DNA from: Hyphomicrobiales bacterium
GTDB lineage: Bacteria; Pseudomonadota; Alphaproteobacteria; Rhizobiales; Xanthobacteraceae
NCBI GenBank assembly: GCA_017305665.1
Contig: JAFKKH010000025.1
Coordinates: 147,324 to 211,323 of the forward strand
Reading direction: 5' to 3'
DNA length: 64,000 nucleotides
The position numbers and the translations under genes are program-made. This document shows positions 17,819-26,681 of the stretch, in pieces; position 1 is the first letter of the stretch, and the number at the start of each line of letters is the position of its first letter. The notes under the pieces were generated by a model. It saw nothing but the letters and a program-made list of their open reading frames with translations. It was not told the DNA's origin and did not search any database.

Positions 17819-18451
17819 ATGACAGCCTCCCCCGAAAAGCAGGACATGAAGGAGCGGATTCTCGAGACCGCCGACCGGCTGTTTTACCTGCAGGGCATCC
17901 GGGCTGTGGGCGTCGATACGATCGCGGCCGAAATCGGTATCAGCAAGCGCACGCTCTACAACCATTTTCCCTCAAAGGACGCCTTGATCGCCGCTTACCT
18001 ACAGCGCCGTTTCAAGATGCCGCCGCTGTCCGACAAGACGCCGGCCGCACAGATTCTCGGCACCTTCGATTCACTGGAACGACGCTTCGGCAGCGCCGGC
18101 TTTCGCGGCTGTCCCTTCGTCAACGCCGTGGCCGAACTTGGCGCCGGGGACCGCGCCGTCCGCAAGATCGCGGTGGCTTTCAAGGAAAGCCGGCGCATCT
18201 GGTTTCGCGATCTGTTGACGCAGCTCGGCGTCGTCGATGCCGACGGACTCGCGACGCAACTGGCGCTTCTGGTGGACGGTTCCATTGCGCAGAATTTGGT
18301 CCGCGACGATCCCTCGATGGCGCGCGCGGCGAAGACGGCGGCTCGCGTCCTGTTGGCCAATGCGGGAATTACAGAGGATCCGTCAGCCGAACCAGATAAA
18401 CCGCAACGCCGTACGTCGCCAGTTCGGTCGGCAAAATCAAAATCGCGTTGA
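17819..18451 (+). CDS. TetR/AcrR-family regulator
   Basis: 210 residues. The N-terminal helix-turn-helix reads RILETADRLFYLQGIRAVGVDTIAAEIGISKRTLYNHFPSKDALI, a typical TetR DNA-binding domain. The rest is a helical ligand domain that includes GFRGCPFVNAVAELG. The ATG at 17819 gives MTASPEKQDMKERILE and is preferred over an upstream in-frame start because the latter sits close to the palindrome. The C-terminal tail is basic and disordered. It is the probable repressor of the divergent MFS gene. It converges with pleD, 7 bases apart. Confidence 0.92.
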   Translation: MTASPEKQDMKERILETADRLFYLQGIRAVGVDTIAAEIGISKRTLYNHFPSKDALIAAYLQRRFKMPPLSDKTPAAQILGTFDSLERRFGSAGFRGCPFVNAVAELGAGDRAVRKIAVAFKESRRIWFRDLLTQLGVVDADGLATQLALLVDGSIAQNLVRDDPSMARAAKTAARVLLANAGITEDPSAEPDKPQRRTSPVRSAKSKSR

Positions 18452-18458
18452 AAAGCGA

Positions 18459-19832
18459 CTACGCTGCGGCCGCAACAACGCGATTGCGACCGTCGTGCTT
18501 GGCGCGATAGAGCGCGGTATCGGCGCGCTTGAGAACGTCGGCGACCGGTTCGCCCTTCCGCTCGAGAATCGACAGACCGATCGAGATCGTCACATCGATC
18601 CGCTCCGAACCCTTGTGAACCGCGAAGGGTTCGCCCGCGATCGAGCGGCGCAGCCGCTCGGCCACCATGCCGGCAACATGCAGATCGGTTTCCGGCATCA
18701 CGATCACGAATTCCTCGCCGCCGTAGCGGCACGCAAGATCGATACCGCGGATCGATTTGCGAATACGGGTGGCGAATTCACGCAGGACATCGTCGCCGGC
18801 ATCATGACCGTGGCCGTCATTGATCGACTTGAAGTAGTCGATATCGAGCATCATCAGCGCCAGTGGCTTCCCGCGAAGCGAGGCCTGCTCGGCCAGCGTG
18901 GTCAGATGGCTTTCCATGTAACGTCGGTTGTGCAATCCGGTGAGGCCGTCGGTGATCGCCATTTCGATCGAGTTCTGCACGTTATCGCGCAGATGATCGG
19001 TATAGCGGCGGCGGCGGATTTGGGTGCGTGCCCGCGCCAGCAGCTCGTTCTTGTCGACCGGACGCAGCAGGTAATCGTTGACGCCGATCTCGAGGCCGCG
19101 CAACAGCCGTGCATTGCTGTCGGCATCGGCAATGGCGAGGATCGGCACATGCCGCGTGCGTTCCAACGAGCGCGCCTGGCTGCACAGCCGCAACCCGTCG
19201 AAATTCTCAAGTCCGAGCGAAACGATCAGCAGATCGTAATTGCCTTCCGCAGCATGGAACAGCGCCTCGGCCGGATTGGGTTCGACATCGATGGTATGTT
19301 CGGCACTCAGCATCTGCCCCAGCCGCTCGTAGGACGATGGCCGGTCGTCGACCAGCAGGATACGGCCGCCCCTGCCGGCATCGGCGACCGCATCGCGCTC
19401 CGGCGCCTGCATGCCGATCTCAAGCGAGGTGATGGCGCGCATGCGCAATTCGTCGGTCATCATCTTGAGTCGGGTCAGCGAACGAACCCGCGCAATCAGC
19501 ACGACATCCGAGACGGGCTTGGTCAGGAAATCGTCGGCGCCCGCTTCGAGTCCGCGCACACGGTCCGCGGGGCTGTCCAGCGCCGTCACCATCACAACCG
19601 GAATGAAGTGCGTCGCGGGATTGGCCTTGAGCCGGCGGCAAACCTCAAAGCCGTCCATGTCCGGCATCATGACGTCGAGGAGAATAATGTCGCACTCGGC
19701 CCGCGTGCAGATGTCCAGCGCCTGCGCGCCGTTCGCCGCCGTCATGACATCGAAATATTCCGCCGACAGCCGAGCTTCCAGCAGTTTCACATTGGCGGGG
19801 ACATCATCGACAACCAGAACACGCGCGGACAT
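18459..19832 (-). CDS. pleD: PleD-type diguanylate cyclase response regulator
   Basis: Makes cyclic di-GMP when phosphorylated and drives polar development in Caulobacter. 457 residues: receiver 1 with phospho-acceptor Asp in CDIILLDVMMPDMDG (about residue 53), receiver 2 in which that position is Ser (YDLLIVSLGLENFDG), so it is an adaptor only, then a GGDEF domain with the active motif YGGEEFVIVM. The RGID five residues before GGEEF is an intact inhibitory I-site, so product inhibition is expected. It follows divK by 10 bases in one operon; DivK and PleD share kinases in Caulobacter. Confidence 0.96.
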   Translation of the reverse strand: MSARVLVVDDVPANVKLLEARLSAEYFDVMTAANGAQALDICTRAECDIILLDVMMPDMDGFEVCRRLKANPATHFIPVVMVTALDSPADRVRGLEAGADDFLTKPVSDVVLIARVRSLTRLKMMTDELRMRAITSLEIGMQAPERDAVADAGRGGRILLVDDRPSSYERLGQMLSAEHTIDVEPNPAEALFHAAEGNYDLLIVSLGLENFDGLRLCSQARSLERTRHVPILAIADADSNARLLRGLEIGVNDYLLRPVDKNELLARARTQIRRRRYTDHLRDNVQNSIEMAITDGLTGLHNRRYMESHLTTLAEQASLRGKPLALMMLDIDYFKSINDGHGHDAGDDVLREFATRIRKSIRGIDLACRYGGEEFVIVMPETDLHVAGMVAERLRRSIAGEPFAVHKGSERIDVTISIGLSILERKGEPVADVLKRADTALYRAKHDGRNRVVAAAA

Positions 19833-19842
19833 CGCCGACCCC

Positions 19843-20208
19843 CTAACCTACGAACCGACGGACGGTTTCGATGAATTTGCCGACCGAAATCGGCTTGGAC
19901 AGATAAGCCTCGCAACCGCCCTCGCGAATGCGTTCTTCATCGCCCTTCATCGCAAACGCCGTCACCGCGACCACGGGAATTGCACGCAGTTCGGGATCGT
20001 CCTTGATCCAACGCGTGACTTCGAGACCGGACACCTGCGGCAACTGGATGTCCATCAGAACAAGATCGGGCCGAAGCTTGCGGACAAGATCGAGGGCCTC
20101 GAAGCCGTTGCTGGTTCCCGAGGTCTGATATCCGTGGGCCTCCAACAGATCGCGGAAGAGCTTCATGTTAAGCTCGTTGTCTTCCACGATCAGGACGGTC
20201 TTGACCAC
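19843..20208 (-). CDS. divK: single-domain response regulator DivK
   Basis: 121 residues, a lone receiver domain: [22 protein letters not shown] with the acidic pair, phospho-Asp in [13 protein letters not shown], the conserved Thr/Ala switch VVAVTAFAM and the Lys in AYLSKPI. This matches DivK, which controls CtrA activity through the DivL/CckA pathway in Caulobacter. The start is GTG at 20208 with GGGAGAA 7 bases upstream; the longer frame to 20277 shows no homology. It is divergent from DUF3572-dinB, an arrangement familiar in alphaproteobacteria. Confidence 0.95.
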   Translation of the reverse strand: MVKTVLIVEDNELNMKLFRDLLEAHGYQTSGTSNGFEALDLVRKLRPDLVLMDIQLPQVSGLEVTRWIKDDPELRAIPVVAVTAFAMKGDEERIREGGCEAYLSKPISVGKFIETVRRFVG

Positions 20209-20449
20209 CCCGGTTCTCCCTCTGCCTCTGCGGGCTGCCCGCCGCGCCGGCGAGCCAAATATGCGAGGACACCGCACAACTTGTTGGCGATGTCGAATAA
20301 GATTAGCGCCAGAATTCGCTCAAAAGCCGTTAATGTGACACCCCGTTTTCCTGCGATCCCGTTTGTTGGTTGCTTGAACTGGTTTCCGGGACTCAGGCAC
20401 CATATTGGCAGATTAGAAGTGAGAAGTTACGGAAAGGCAAATTCGGCCG

Positions 20450-20749
20450 ATGAAAAAGCGAATGCAAAATCCTCGCGAAGTGGCTGAAATCGTTGCAATT
20501 CAAGCGCTCTCTTTCGTCGCAGGCGACGCCGAGCGGCTGGGCCGTTTCCTGGCCGAAACCGGAATCGGCCCGGAGACCCTGCGCGCCTCCGCGAGCGATC
20601 CCCAATTCCTCGCTGGCGTGCTCGATTTCGTGCTGCGCGATGACGCGACCGTGAAGGCCTTCTCCGAGCAATCGCAGCATCACCCGACCACCATCATGGC
20701 GGCTCGGGAAGCACTGGGTGATCCGCATTGGGAGCGCGAGGTTCCGTGA
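20450..20749 (+). CDS. DUF3572 family protein
   Basis: 99 residues, starting MKKRMQNPREVAEIVAIQAL; mostly helical, with FLAETGIGPETLRASASDPQFLAGVLDFVL, the DUF3572 core. No signal, membrane span or catalytic motif. It overlaps dinB by 4 bases (GTGA), so it is co-translated with the polymerase. The family function is unknown; the linkage to dinB and divK is common in Hyphomicrobiales. Confidence 0.88.
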   Translation: MKKRMQNPREVAEIVAIQALSFVAGDAERLGRFLAETGIGPETLRASASDPQFLAGVLDFVLRDDATVKAFSEQSQHHPTTIMAAREALGDPHWEREVP

Positions 20750-22035
20750 CGGACGGCCCGCCAGACGGTCCACGCTGCTTCTGCCGGGACTGTCTCGGTG
20801 ATCTCAGCCTTTCGGCGCTCCGTTGCGGAGCATGCGGCTCTCCCCGGCTCGTTCGCCACCACGCGTTGCCAGCGCTGACGCTGGCGCATATCGACTGCGA
20901 CGCGTTCTATGCCACCGTCGAGAAACGCGACAATCCTGACATCGCCGACAAGCCGGTCATCATCGGCGGCGGCAAACGCGGCGTGGTCTCGGCTGCCTGC
21001 TACATCGCCCGGACCTATGGCGTGCGCTCGGCCATGCCGATGTTCAAGGCGCTCGCGCTCTGTCCATCCGCGACCGTTATCGGGCCGGACATGGCGAAGT
21101 ATGTCCGGGTCGGTCGCGAGGTGCGTCACGCCATGCAGGCGCTGACGCCACTGGTGGAGCCGCTGTCGATCGACGAGGCCTTCCTCGATCTTGGCGGCAC
21201 CCAGCGCGTCCATGGCATGATCCCAGCCAAGGTGCTGGCGAAGTTCGCAGCCGACGTCGAACGCAACATCGGCATCACGGTGTCGGTCGGACTGTCCTGC
21301 AACAAGTTCCTGGCCAAGATCGCCTCGGACCTCGACAAGCCACGCGGCTTCGCAACCCTGGACCAGGACGATGCGCGTGCGATGCTGGCGGACAAGCCGG
21401 TCGGTTTCATTTTCGGCGTCGGACCCGCCACCCAGGAGCGGCTGTCGCAGCGTGGCTTCCGGACCATCGCCGACCTGCAGCGGGCCGATGAAATCGAGAT
21501 GATGAAGCAATTCCCGACCGAAGGACGTCGGCTCTGGCGGCTTGCGCGCGGCATCGACGACCGGAAAGTGATCGCCGACCGTGGCGCCAAGACCATCTCC
21601 AGCGAAACCACCTTCGAGACCGACATCCGCGATTTCGCCACCCTCGAACGCATCCTGTGGCGGCTGTCGGAAAAAGTGTCCTCGCGGCTAAAAACCGGTG
21701 AGCTGGCCGGTTCCACGATCACGCTGAAACTGAAGACCGCCGACTTCCGCCAGCGCACCCGCTCGCAATCGGTCCACGTTCCGACGCAGCTTGCGTCGAA
21801 GATTTTCGCCACATCCCGCGAGATGCTCGCGAAGGAGATCGACGGCACGGCCTTCCGTCTGATGGGGACCGGCGTCAGCGCGTTGAAGCCGGGATCATCG
21901 GCCGACGACACCGATATGCTGGATCGCCGCTCAGCCCATGCCGAGCGCGCGATGGACGATCTGCGCAAGAAGTTCGGCAGCGCGGCGGTGATCAGGGGGA
22001 TCGCCTACGACGGTCCCGAGAAGCCGCGTCAATAA
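20746..22035 (+). CDS. dinB: DNA polymerase IV with N-terminal zinc-ribbon extension
   Basis: Error-prone Y-family polymerase for bypass of damaged DNA. 429 residues. The catalytic core starts at LAHIDCDAFYATVEKRDNPD, with the active-site pair in PLSIDEAFLD and the HhH region ISVGLSCNKFLAKIASDLDKP; the little-finger domain follows. Before the core, about 40 residues carry two CxxC pairs (CFCRDC and RCGAC), likely a zinc ribbon absent from E. coli DinB. The start is GTG at 20746 inside the overlap with DUF3572. No beta-clamp motif is confidently seen at the end. Confidence 0.95.
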   Translation: MTDGPPDGPRCFCRDCLGDLSLSALRCGACGSPRLVRHHALPALTLAHIDCDAFYATVEKRDNPDIADKPVIIGGGKRGVVSAACYIARTYGVRSAMPMFKALALCPSATVIGPDMAKYVRVGREVRHAMQALTPLVEPLSIDEAFLDLGGTQRVHGMIPAKVLAKFAADVERNIGITVSVGLSCNKFLAKIASDLDKPRGFATLDQDDARAMLADKPVGFIFGVGPATQERLSQRGFRTIADLQRADEIEMMKQFPTEGRRLWRLARGIDDRKVIADRGAKTISSETTFETDIRDFATLERILWRLSEKVSSRLKTGELAGSTITLKLKTADFRQRTRSQSVHVPTQLASKIFATSREMLAKEIDGTAFRLMGTGVSALKPGSSADDTDMLDRRSAHAERAMDDLRKKFGSAAVIRGIAYDGPEKPRQ

Positions 22036-22078
22036 AGGAAGCCAACCGGCTCGCGGAGCTGGCTTATCCGCGTCACCT

Positions 22079-22126
22079 CACTTGCAGGGCTTGTCACTTG
22101 CAAGACTTGTCACTTGCAAGGCTTGG
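22079..22126. repeat. three tandem 16-base repeats over the eipB stop codon
   Basis: CACTTGCAGGGCTTGT (22079), CACTTGCAAGACTTGT (22095) and CACTTGCAAGGCTTGG (22111) are direct repeats with 1-3 differences. On the minus strand the 22111 copy carries the last eipB codons (Lys-Pro-Cys-Lys), and the stop codon runs one base into the next copy; two more copies follow downstream. It looks like slippage or duplication of the gene's end. Confidence 0.85.
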
Positions 22127-22985
22127 CGTCCTTCTGGTCCTTGACGTCGAATTTATCCATCGTGCCCGCGATCACGAAGTCATTGTAGTCGAGCGTCAAC
22201 GCGCGCGAGACGCCGTCCTCAAACAGCTCGAACGACATGGCGTAAACCGGCGTCTGTTCACCGCTATTGGCTTTGACGTCGCGATCGTAGTAGCTGACGG
22301 TGACGGGCCAACGCGTCAGCTTCTTCATCTGATCGCTGGTGGTCGATGGATCCGGCGTCGAGCCCGGCGTGCCGCCCGTAATCGGCTTTCCGATCACCGA
22401 CAGCGTATTGTAGACCTTCTCGCCGTTGTCGGAGCCGTCATAGACGGTCAATTCGAGCAGCGACTTGCCTTGCTTCGCGGCCGCGATGATGCGCTTGATC
22501 TGTTCGGTCGGGAACACGGTATCGCCATCAAGAACGAAGGTCTTTGCGACCGGCTTCTTCAGCTTCACGGTGATCTTGCCGCCGCTCCGTTCGGCGATGC
22601 CGTCGACCTGGCTCTGAACGCTGTCGTTCATCCGGGTGGCGATCTTGAAGCGGTAGCTCTTGCCGTCCGCATCCTCCCAGCTGGTGGATTGCAGATCGCT
22701 CAGCGTGGTTTCGCCTTCCCCGCCGGCCATCTCCGAAACCTGTCTGAAGTCCGAGGTGTAACCCTCGCAGGTATTTCCGGAAAACTTGTAGAGGATGCGC
22801 CCGCGAGCGCTGTCCATCGAGGTGCCGCGGGACTTCACGAGACTCAGATCGTAAAGCGCCTGATGGGCAAGAAACGGAACAGCAGCGGCGTGCGCCGTGG
22901 CCCCAAATGCGAGCGGACATGCGGTTGCCGCGGCCAATGTCAAAAAGCGAAATCGTGAAGGCGAATAATGAAAAGAAGCGCGCAT
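22110..22985 (-). CDS. eipB: cell envelope integrity protein EipB (DUF1849)
   Basis: Periplasmic beta-spiral protein needed for envelope integrity in Brucella; a DUF1849 protein. 291 residues from ATG 22985 (GAGAG upstream). A signal peptide runs to about AFGATAHAAA. The mature part has AVPFLAHQALYDLSLVKSRG, CEGYTSDFRQVSEM, and YRFKIATRMND, all recognisable in EipB. The two cysteines, one in NTCEGY and one four codons from the end (KPCK stop), correspond to the family's conserved disulfide. The divergent neighbour is ridA. The 3' end carries a tandem repeat. Confidence 0.9.
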   Translation of the reverse strand: MRASFHYSPSRFRFLTLAAATACPLAFGATAHAAAVPFLAHQALYDLSLVKSRGTSMDSARGRILYKFSGNTCEGYTSDFRQVSEMAGGEGETTLSDLQSTSWEDADGKSYRFKIATRMNDSVQSQVDGIAERSGGKITVKLKKPVAKTFVLDGDTVFPTEQIKRIIAAAKQGKSLLELTVYDGSDNGEKVYNTLSVIGKPITGGTPGSTPDPSTTSDQMKKLTRWPVTVSYYDRDVKANSGEQTPVYAMSFELFEDGVSRALTLDYNDFVIAGTMDKFDVKDQKDAKPCK

Positions 22986-23224
22986 GCCATCTCTCGGTGA
23001 GGGTCGACTCAAAGCATAGTCAGCGCCCTATTGCGCCGCAACTAGGGCCGCACGATTTGAAAACGTAAAATTGATGGCCGATCCAAACCGTTCCGGATAT
23101 CGCACAGAAATCATTACGGAATATCTGGGCGCTCCTTCCGTCGCTTGCATGTGCTCCGGCGATGGGCGAAATAGAACAGCCTCACCACGCATTTCAGGCG
23201 AACCATCTTTCATCGGGGACTTAC

Positions 23225-23692
23225 ATGGCAGGAACGATCGAGCAGAACTTGGCTACGCAGGGCATCACCCTGCATGAACCGGCCTCGCCCATCGCGAACT
23301 ACGTCGGGTTCGTCCGCACCGGCAATCTGCTCTTCGTCTCCGGACAGGTCTGCGTCAATCCCGAGGGCAAGCTGATCGCCAAGGGCAAGCTCGGCGCCGG
23401 CGTCTCCGTCGAACAGGGCAACGCCGCGGCGCGAGGCTGCGCCATCAACCTGCTCGCGCAGATCAAGGCCGCGCTCGGCGATCTCGACAAGGTCGTGCGC
23501 GTCGTCCGGCTCGGCGGCTTCGTCAACTCCACGCCGGATTTTGTCGACGGACCAAAGGTGTTGAACGGTGCTTCCGATCTGATGGTTGCGGCGTTCGGCG
23601 ACAAGGGCCGCCATGCCCGCACCACGGTCGGCGTCGCCTCCCTGCCGGCCGATGCTGCCGTGGAAGTCGAAGGCCTGTTCGAGGTCGCCTGA
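23225..23692 (+). CDS. RidA/YjgF family protein
   Basis: 155 residues. RidA proteins hydrolyse reactive enamine/imine intermediates from PLP enzymes. NYVGFVRTGNLLFVSGQVCVNPEG and HARTTVGVASLPADAAVEVEGLFEVA are family motifs, the latter holding the conserved Arg. It belongs to the larger YjgF-related branch (about 155 residues) rather than the 128-residue RidA proper, so the deaminase role is less sure. GGGGA precedes the ATG at 23225. First of a tight series of four genes. Confidence 0.9.
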   Translation: MAGTIEQNLATQGITLHEPASPIANYVGFVRTGNLLFVSGQVCVNPEGKLIAKGKLGAGVSVEQGNAAARGCAINLLAQIKAALGDLDKVVRVVRLGGFVNSTPDFVDGPKVLNGASDLMVAAFGDKGRHARTTVGVASLPADAAVEVEGLFEVA

Positions 23693-23697
23693 CGTCC

Positions 23698-24456
23698 ATG
23701 GGCGCACCCGACTGGTTGACCGCACGACCGATTGCGCATCGCGGCCTGCACGACAAGGCGCGCGGAATCGTCGAGAACATGCCGGGGGCCATCCAGGCCG
23801 CCGTCGCGGCGAATTTCAGCATCGAGGTGGATATCCAGCTCACCGCCGACGGCGAAGCCATGGTTCATCACGACGACGAACTCGGCCGGCTGACGGAAGG
23901 TTCGGGCGCCCTGTTGACCAAGACGGCCGCTGAACTCCGGCAGGTCACCTTCAAGAACACGACCGAAAAGATGATGTCGCTCGCCGACCTCTGCGCGCTG
24001 GTCGCCGGCCGCGTGCCGCTGGTGATCGAGGTCAAAACCCATTTCGATGGCGACCGCCGGCTGGTGACCCGCATGGCGGAGGTATTGTCGGCCTACGACG
24101 GCCCGGCAGCCGGCATGTCGTTCGATCCGGATCAGGTGATGGCGCTACGCGATCTGCTGCCGTCCCGGCCACGCGGTATTGTCGCGCAACGTCACTACAC
24201 CGAGGCAGAGTGGCCCAAGACCACGGCGGCGCAGCGCCGTGAGATGACCCATTTGCGGCACCTGCCGCGGACCCGCCCCCATTTCGTATCCTATCGCGTC
24301 AACGATCTTCCTGCGATCGCGCCGTGGATCGCCAAAAACCTGTTCGGCTGCAACCTGTTGAGCTGGACTGTGCGCACGCCGGAGCAACGCGCGAGATCCG
24401 AAAAATATGCCGAGCAAATGACCTTCGAGGGGTTCCGCCCGGGCCTTGACGCCTAA
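23698..24456 (+). CDS. glycerophosphodiester phosphodiesterase
   Basis: 252 residues of the GDPD TIM-barrel family, which release glycerol-3-phosphate from deacylated phospholipids. IAHRGLHDKARGIVENMPGAIQAA carries the HR-G motif, FSIEVDIQLTADGEAMVHHDDELGRLT the metal-binding ExD and the catalytic His, and VPLVIEVKTHF the third acidic cluster. No signal peptide, so a cytoplasmic form. It starts 5 bases after the ridA-like gene. Confidence 0.93.
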   Translation: MGAPDWLTARPIAHRGLHDKARGIVENMPGAIQAAVAANFSIEVDIQLTADGEAMVHHDDELGRLTEGSGALLTKTAAELRQVTFKNTTEKMMSLADLCALVAGRVPLVIEVKTHFDGDRRLVTRMAEVLSAYDGPAAGMSFDPDQVMALRDLLPSRPRGIVAQRHYTEAEWPKTTAAQRREMTHLRHLPRTRPHFVSYRVNDLPAIAPWIAKNLFGCNLLSWTVRTPEQRARSEKYAEQMTFEGFRPGLDA

Positions 24457-24485
24457 GGCTTCGTGCCCACTTTTAGTCGAGGTCA

Positions 24486-25691
24486 ATGAAATCATCCGAA
24501 ATATCGCTCGAAGCTGTCGGATCCATCAGCCAGATTTCGGCTGAGGATTGGGATGCCTGCGCCAATCCGGCAATCGAACCTGCCGGATCAATGACAAATG
24601 CAAAGGACGGCTACAACCCCTTTGTTTCGCACGCCTTTTTCGCCGCACTCGAAGCATCGAATTCGGCATGTCCGCGAACCGGATGGGGACCGCGCCATCT
24701 GATCGCGCGCCGCGATGGCGCGATCGCCGGCATCGTGCCGTGCTATCTGAAATCCCATTCGCAGGGTGAGTATGTGTTCGATCGCGGCTGGGCCGATGCC
24801 TACGAGCGCGCCGGCGGCCATTACTATCCCAAGCTCCAGGCGTCTGTTCCGTTTACGCCCGCCACCGGTCCGCGGCTGCTGATTCGTCCTGGCGAGGATG
24901 ATGAACGTGTCGGCAGCGCGCTGGCGGGCGGTTTGATCGGCCTCTGCGATGCGATGCAGACTTCATCTGTCCATGTGACCTTTGCCCGCGAACGCGAATG
25001 GGCGTTTCTGGCCAAGAACGGATTCCTTCAGCGTACCGACCAGCAGTTTCACTGGCGAAACGAAGGCTATTCGACATTCGAGGATTTTCTCGGCACCCTC
25101 GCCTCGCGCTACCGCAAAGTGATCCGCCGCGAACGTCGCGATGCGCTGGCCAACGGCATCACCATTCATGCCCTCACCGGCAGCGAACTCACCGAAGAGG
25201 TCTGGGACGCCTTCTTCAAATTCTACATGGAGACGGGATCGCGCAAGTGGGGCCGCCCCTATCTGACCCGCTCGTTCTATTCCTTGATCGGCGAAAGCAT
25301 GAGCAAGGACGTCGTGCTGATCATGGCCCGTCGCAACGATCGCTGGATCGCCGGCGCCATCAATTTTCTCGGCTCGGACACGCTGTTCGGACGGCACTGG
25401 GGTGCCATCGAACATCATCCCTTCCTGCATTTCGAGGTTTGCTACTATCAGGCGATCGACTACGCGATCCGCCACGGCCTGAAAACGGTCGAGGCCGGTG
25501 CACAGGGCGAGCACAAGATCGCGCGCGGTTATCTGCCGCAAACCACCTACTCCGCGCACTACATCGCCGATTCCGGATTCCGTCACGCAGTACGTGACTA
25601 TCTGAAGCGCGAACGGCAGTATGTCGCCGAAGCGGCTCGCGAGCTCACCGACGCCGGGCCGTTTCGCAAGACCGCCGATGACGCCCCCTAG
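24486..25691 (+). CDS. FemAB-like GNAT protein (DUF482, peptidogalycan-type)
   Basis: 401 residues. PFVSHAFFAALEAS, GWGPRHLIARRDGAIAGIVPCYLKSHSQGEYVFDRGWADAYERAGG, RYRKVIRRERR, MARRNDRWIAGAINFLGSDTLFGRHWG and EAGAQGEHKIARGYLP are motifs of PF04339/COG3146, a double-GNAT family related to FemAB aminoacyl ligases. The biochemical role is not established. It sits 29 bases after the GDPD gene and 32 before the HIT gene. Confidence 0.9.
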   Translation: MKSSEISLEAVGSISQISAEDWDACANPAIEPAGSMTNAKDGYNPFVSHAFFAALEASNSACPRTGWGPRHLIARRDGAIAGIVPCYLKSHSQGEYVFDRGWADAYERAGGHYYPKLQASVPFTPATGPRLLIRPGEDDERVGSALAGGLIGLCDAMQTSSVHVTFAREREWAFLAKNGFLQRTDQQFHWRNEGYSTFEDFLGTLASRYRKVIRRERRDALANGITIHALTGSELTEEVWDAFFKFYMETGSRKWGRPYLTRSFYSLIGESMSKDVVLIMARRNDRWIAGAINFLGSDTLFGRHWGAIEHHPFLHFEVCYYQAIDYAIRHGLKTVEAGAQGEHKIARGYLPQTTYSAHYIADSGFRHAVRDYLKRERQYVAEAARELTDAGPFRKTADDAP

Positions 25692-25723
25692 TCTTTCGGC
25701 ACAGGCAATTCGAGGGAGTAACG

Positions 25724-26152
25724 ATGGCCGCCTACGACACCAACAATATCTTCGCAAAAATCCTGCGCGGCGAATTGCCCTGCCACAAGGTGTACGAGGA
25801 CGACCATGTCTTCGCCTTTCTTGACATCATGCCGCGCTCGCCGGGGCACACGCTGATCATTCCCAAGGCGGCTGCGCGCAACATTCTCGACATCTCCGCC
25901 GAGGACTACGCACACGTGGCGCGCGGCACCCACAAAATCGCCGGCGTAGCCATGAAGGCCTTCAAGGCCGACGGCATCACCGTGCAGCAGTTCAACGAGC
26001 CCGCTGGCGGCCAGGTGGTGTTTCACCTGCACATGCACGTGATGCCGCGCAAGGACGGCGTCGCATTGCTGCCGCCGGCAAGCCGCAAGGAAGATCCAAA
26101 GGTGCTCGAAGAGCACGCGCGCCTGCTGATCGCGGCACTGGCGAGCGCGTAG
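25724..26152 (+). CDS. HIT family protein
   Basis: 142 residues. The histidine triad is intact in VVFHLHMHVMPR (HxHxH), with NNIFAKILRGELPCHKVYEDD and AFLDIMPRSPGHTLIIPK as the usual N-terminal blocks. HIT hydrolases cleave AMP from nucleoside phosphoramidates or dinucleotides. GAGGGAG precedes the ATG. It ends the ridA-GDPD-GNAT-HIT series and converges with trmO. Confidence 0.93.
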   Translation: MAAYDTNNIFAKILRGELPCHKVYEDDHVFAFLDIMPRSPGHTLIIPKAAARNILDISAEDYAHVARGTHKIAGVAMKAFKADGITVQQFNEPAGGQVVFHLHMHVMPRKDGVALLPPASRKEDPKVLEEHARLLIAALASA

Positions 26153-26157
26153 CCCGT

Positions 26158-26649
26158 TCAACCGGTCTCGAAATCGCCGTCCTGCGGCGGCGCCAGCGGC
26201 GTGAACTCGCAGCGGTCCGGCTTGACGTCGAGCAGCGGCGTCTCGTCGAGACAATCCAGCCCGCGCACCAGCACTGTCGATCCCTCGATGCCGACCAGCT
26301 TGACCATCGATGTGCCGAGCGGATTGGGCCGCACCGGCGAGCGTAGCGAGAAGGTGCCGCGCGTCGTGCCGTCGTTCTTCGGGCTTTGCAGCACGAGGTC
26401 GCGGCGGGAGAGATGCAGCCAGTAGATCACTTCGAGATTGGAATAGAGATCGAGCCCCTTCAGGGCGGGCTTCCACGGATCGAAAATCTCGAGACGGCAG
26501 ACCGGGCCGTCGTGACGCCCCTGGCGCGGGGTCTTCAGCCGCGACGTCCACGGCGTCCGGATGCGGCCGATGAACACCAATCCGGCATCCTTTGCCAAGG
26601 GCTTTTCGACAGCCACCTCGCCTGCACGTATCTCGCTCTCACGAACCAT
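26158..26649 (-). CDS. trmO: tRNA (N6-threonylcarbamoyladenosine(37)-N6)-methyltransferase TrmO
   Basis: SAM-dependent enzyme that methylates t6A37 of tRNA; formerly YaeB/TsaA. 163 residues. [59 protein letters not shown] and [14 protein letters not shown] are the family blocks, including the conserved SPxRPNP. It lacks the C-terminal extension of E. coli TrmO, as usual in alphaproteobacteria. Confidence 0.9.
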   Translation of the reverse strand: MVRESEIRAGEVAVEKPLAKDAGLVFIGRIRTPWTSRLKTPRQGRHDGPVCRLEIFDPWKPALKGLDLYSNLEVIYWLHLSRRDLVLQSPKNDGTTRGTFSLRSPVRPNPLGTSMVKLVGIEGSTVLVRGLDCLDETPLLDVKPDRCEFTPLAPPQDGDFETG

Positions 26650-26681
26650 TGTCGTCCGCTCCCAACGTTATTCCATCACGA

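Noticed and set aside
18237-19874. 545-codon plus-strand open frame
   Set aside because: Antisense to pleD and overlapping the tetR end; composition is that of a reverse-frame shadow of a high-GC gene.
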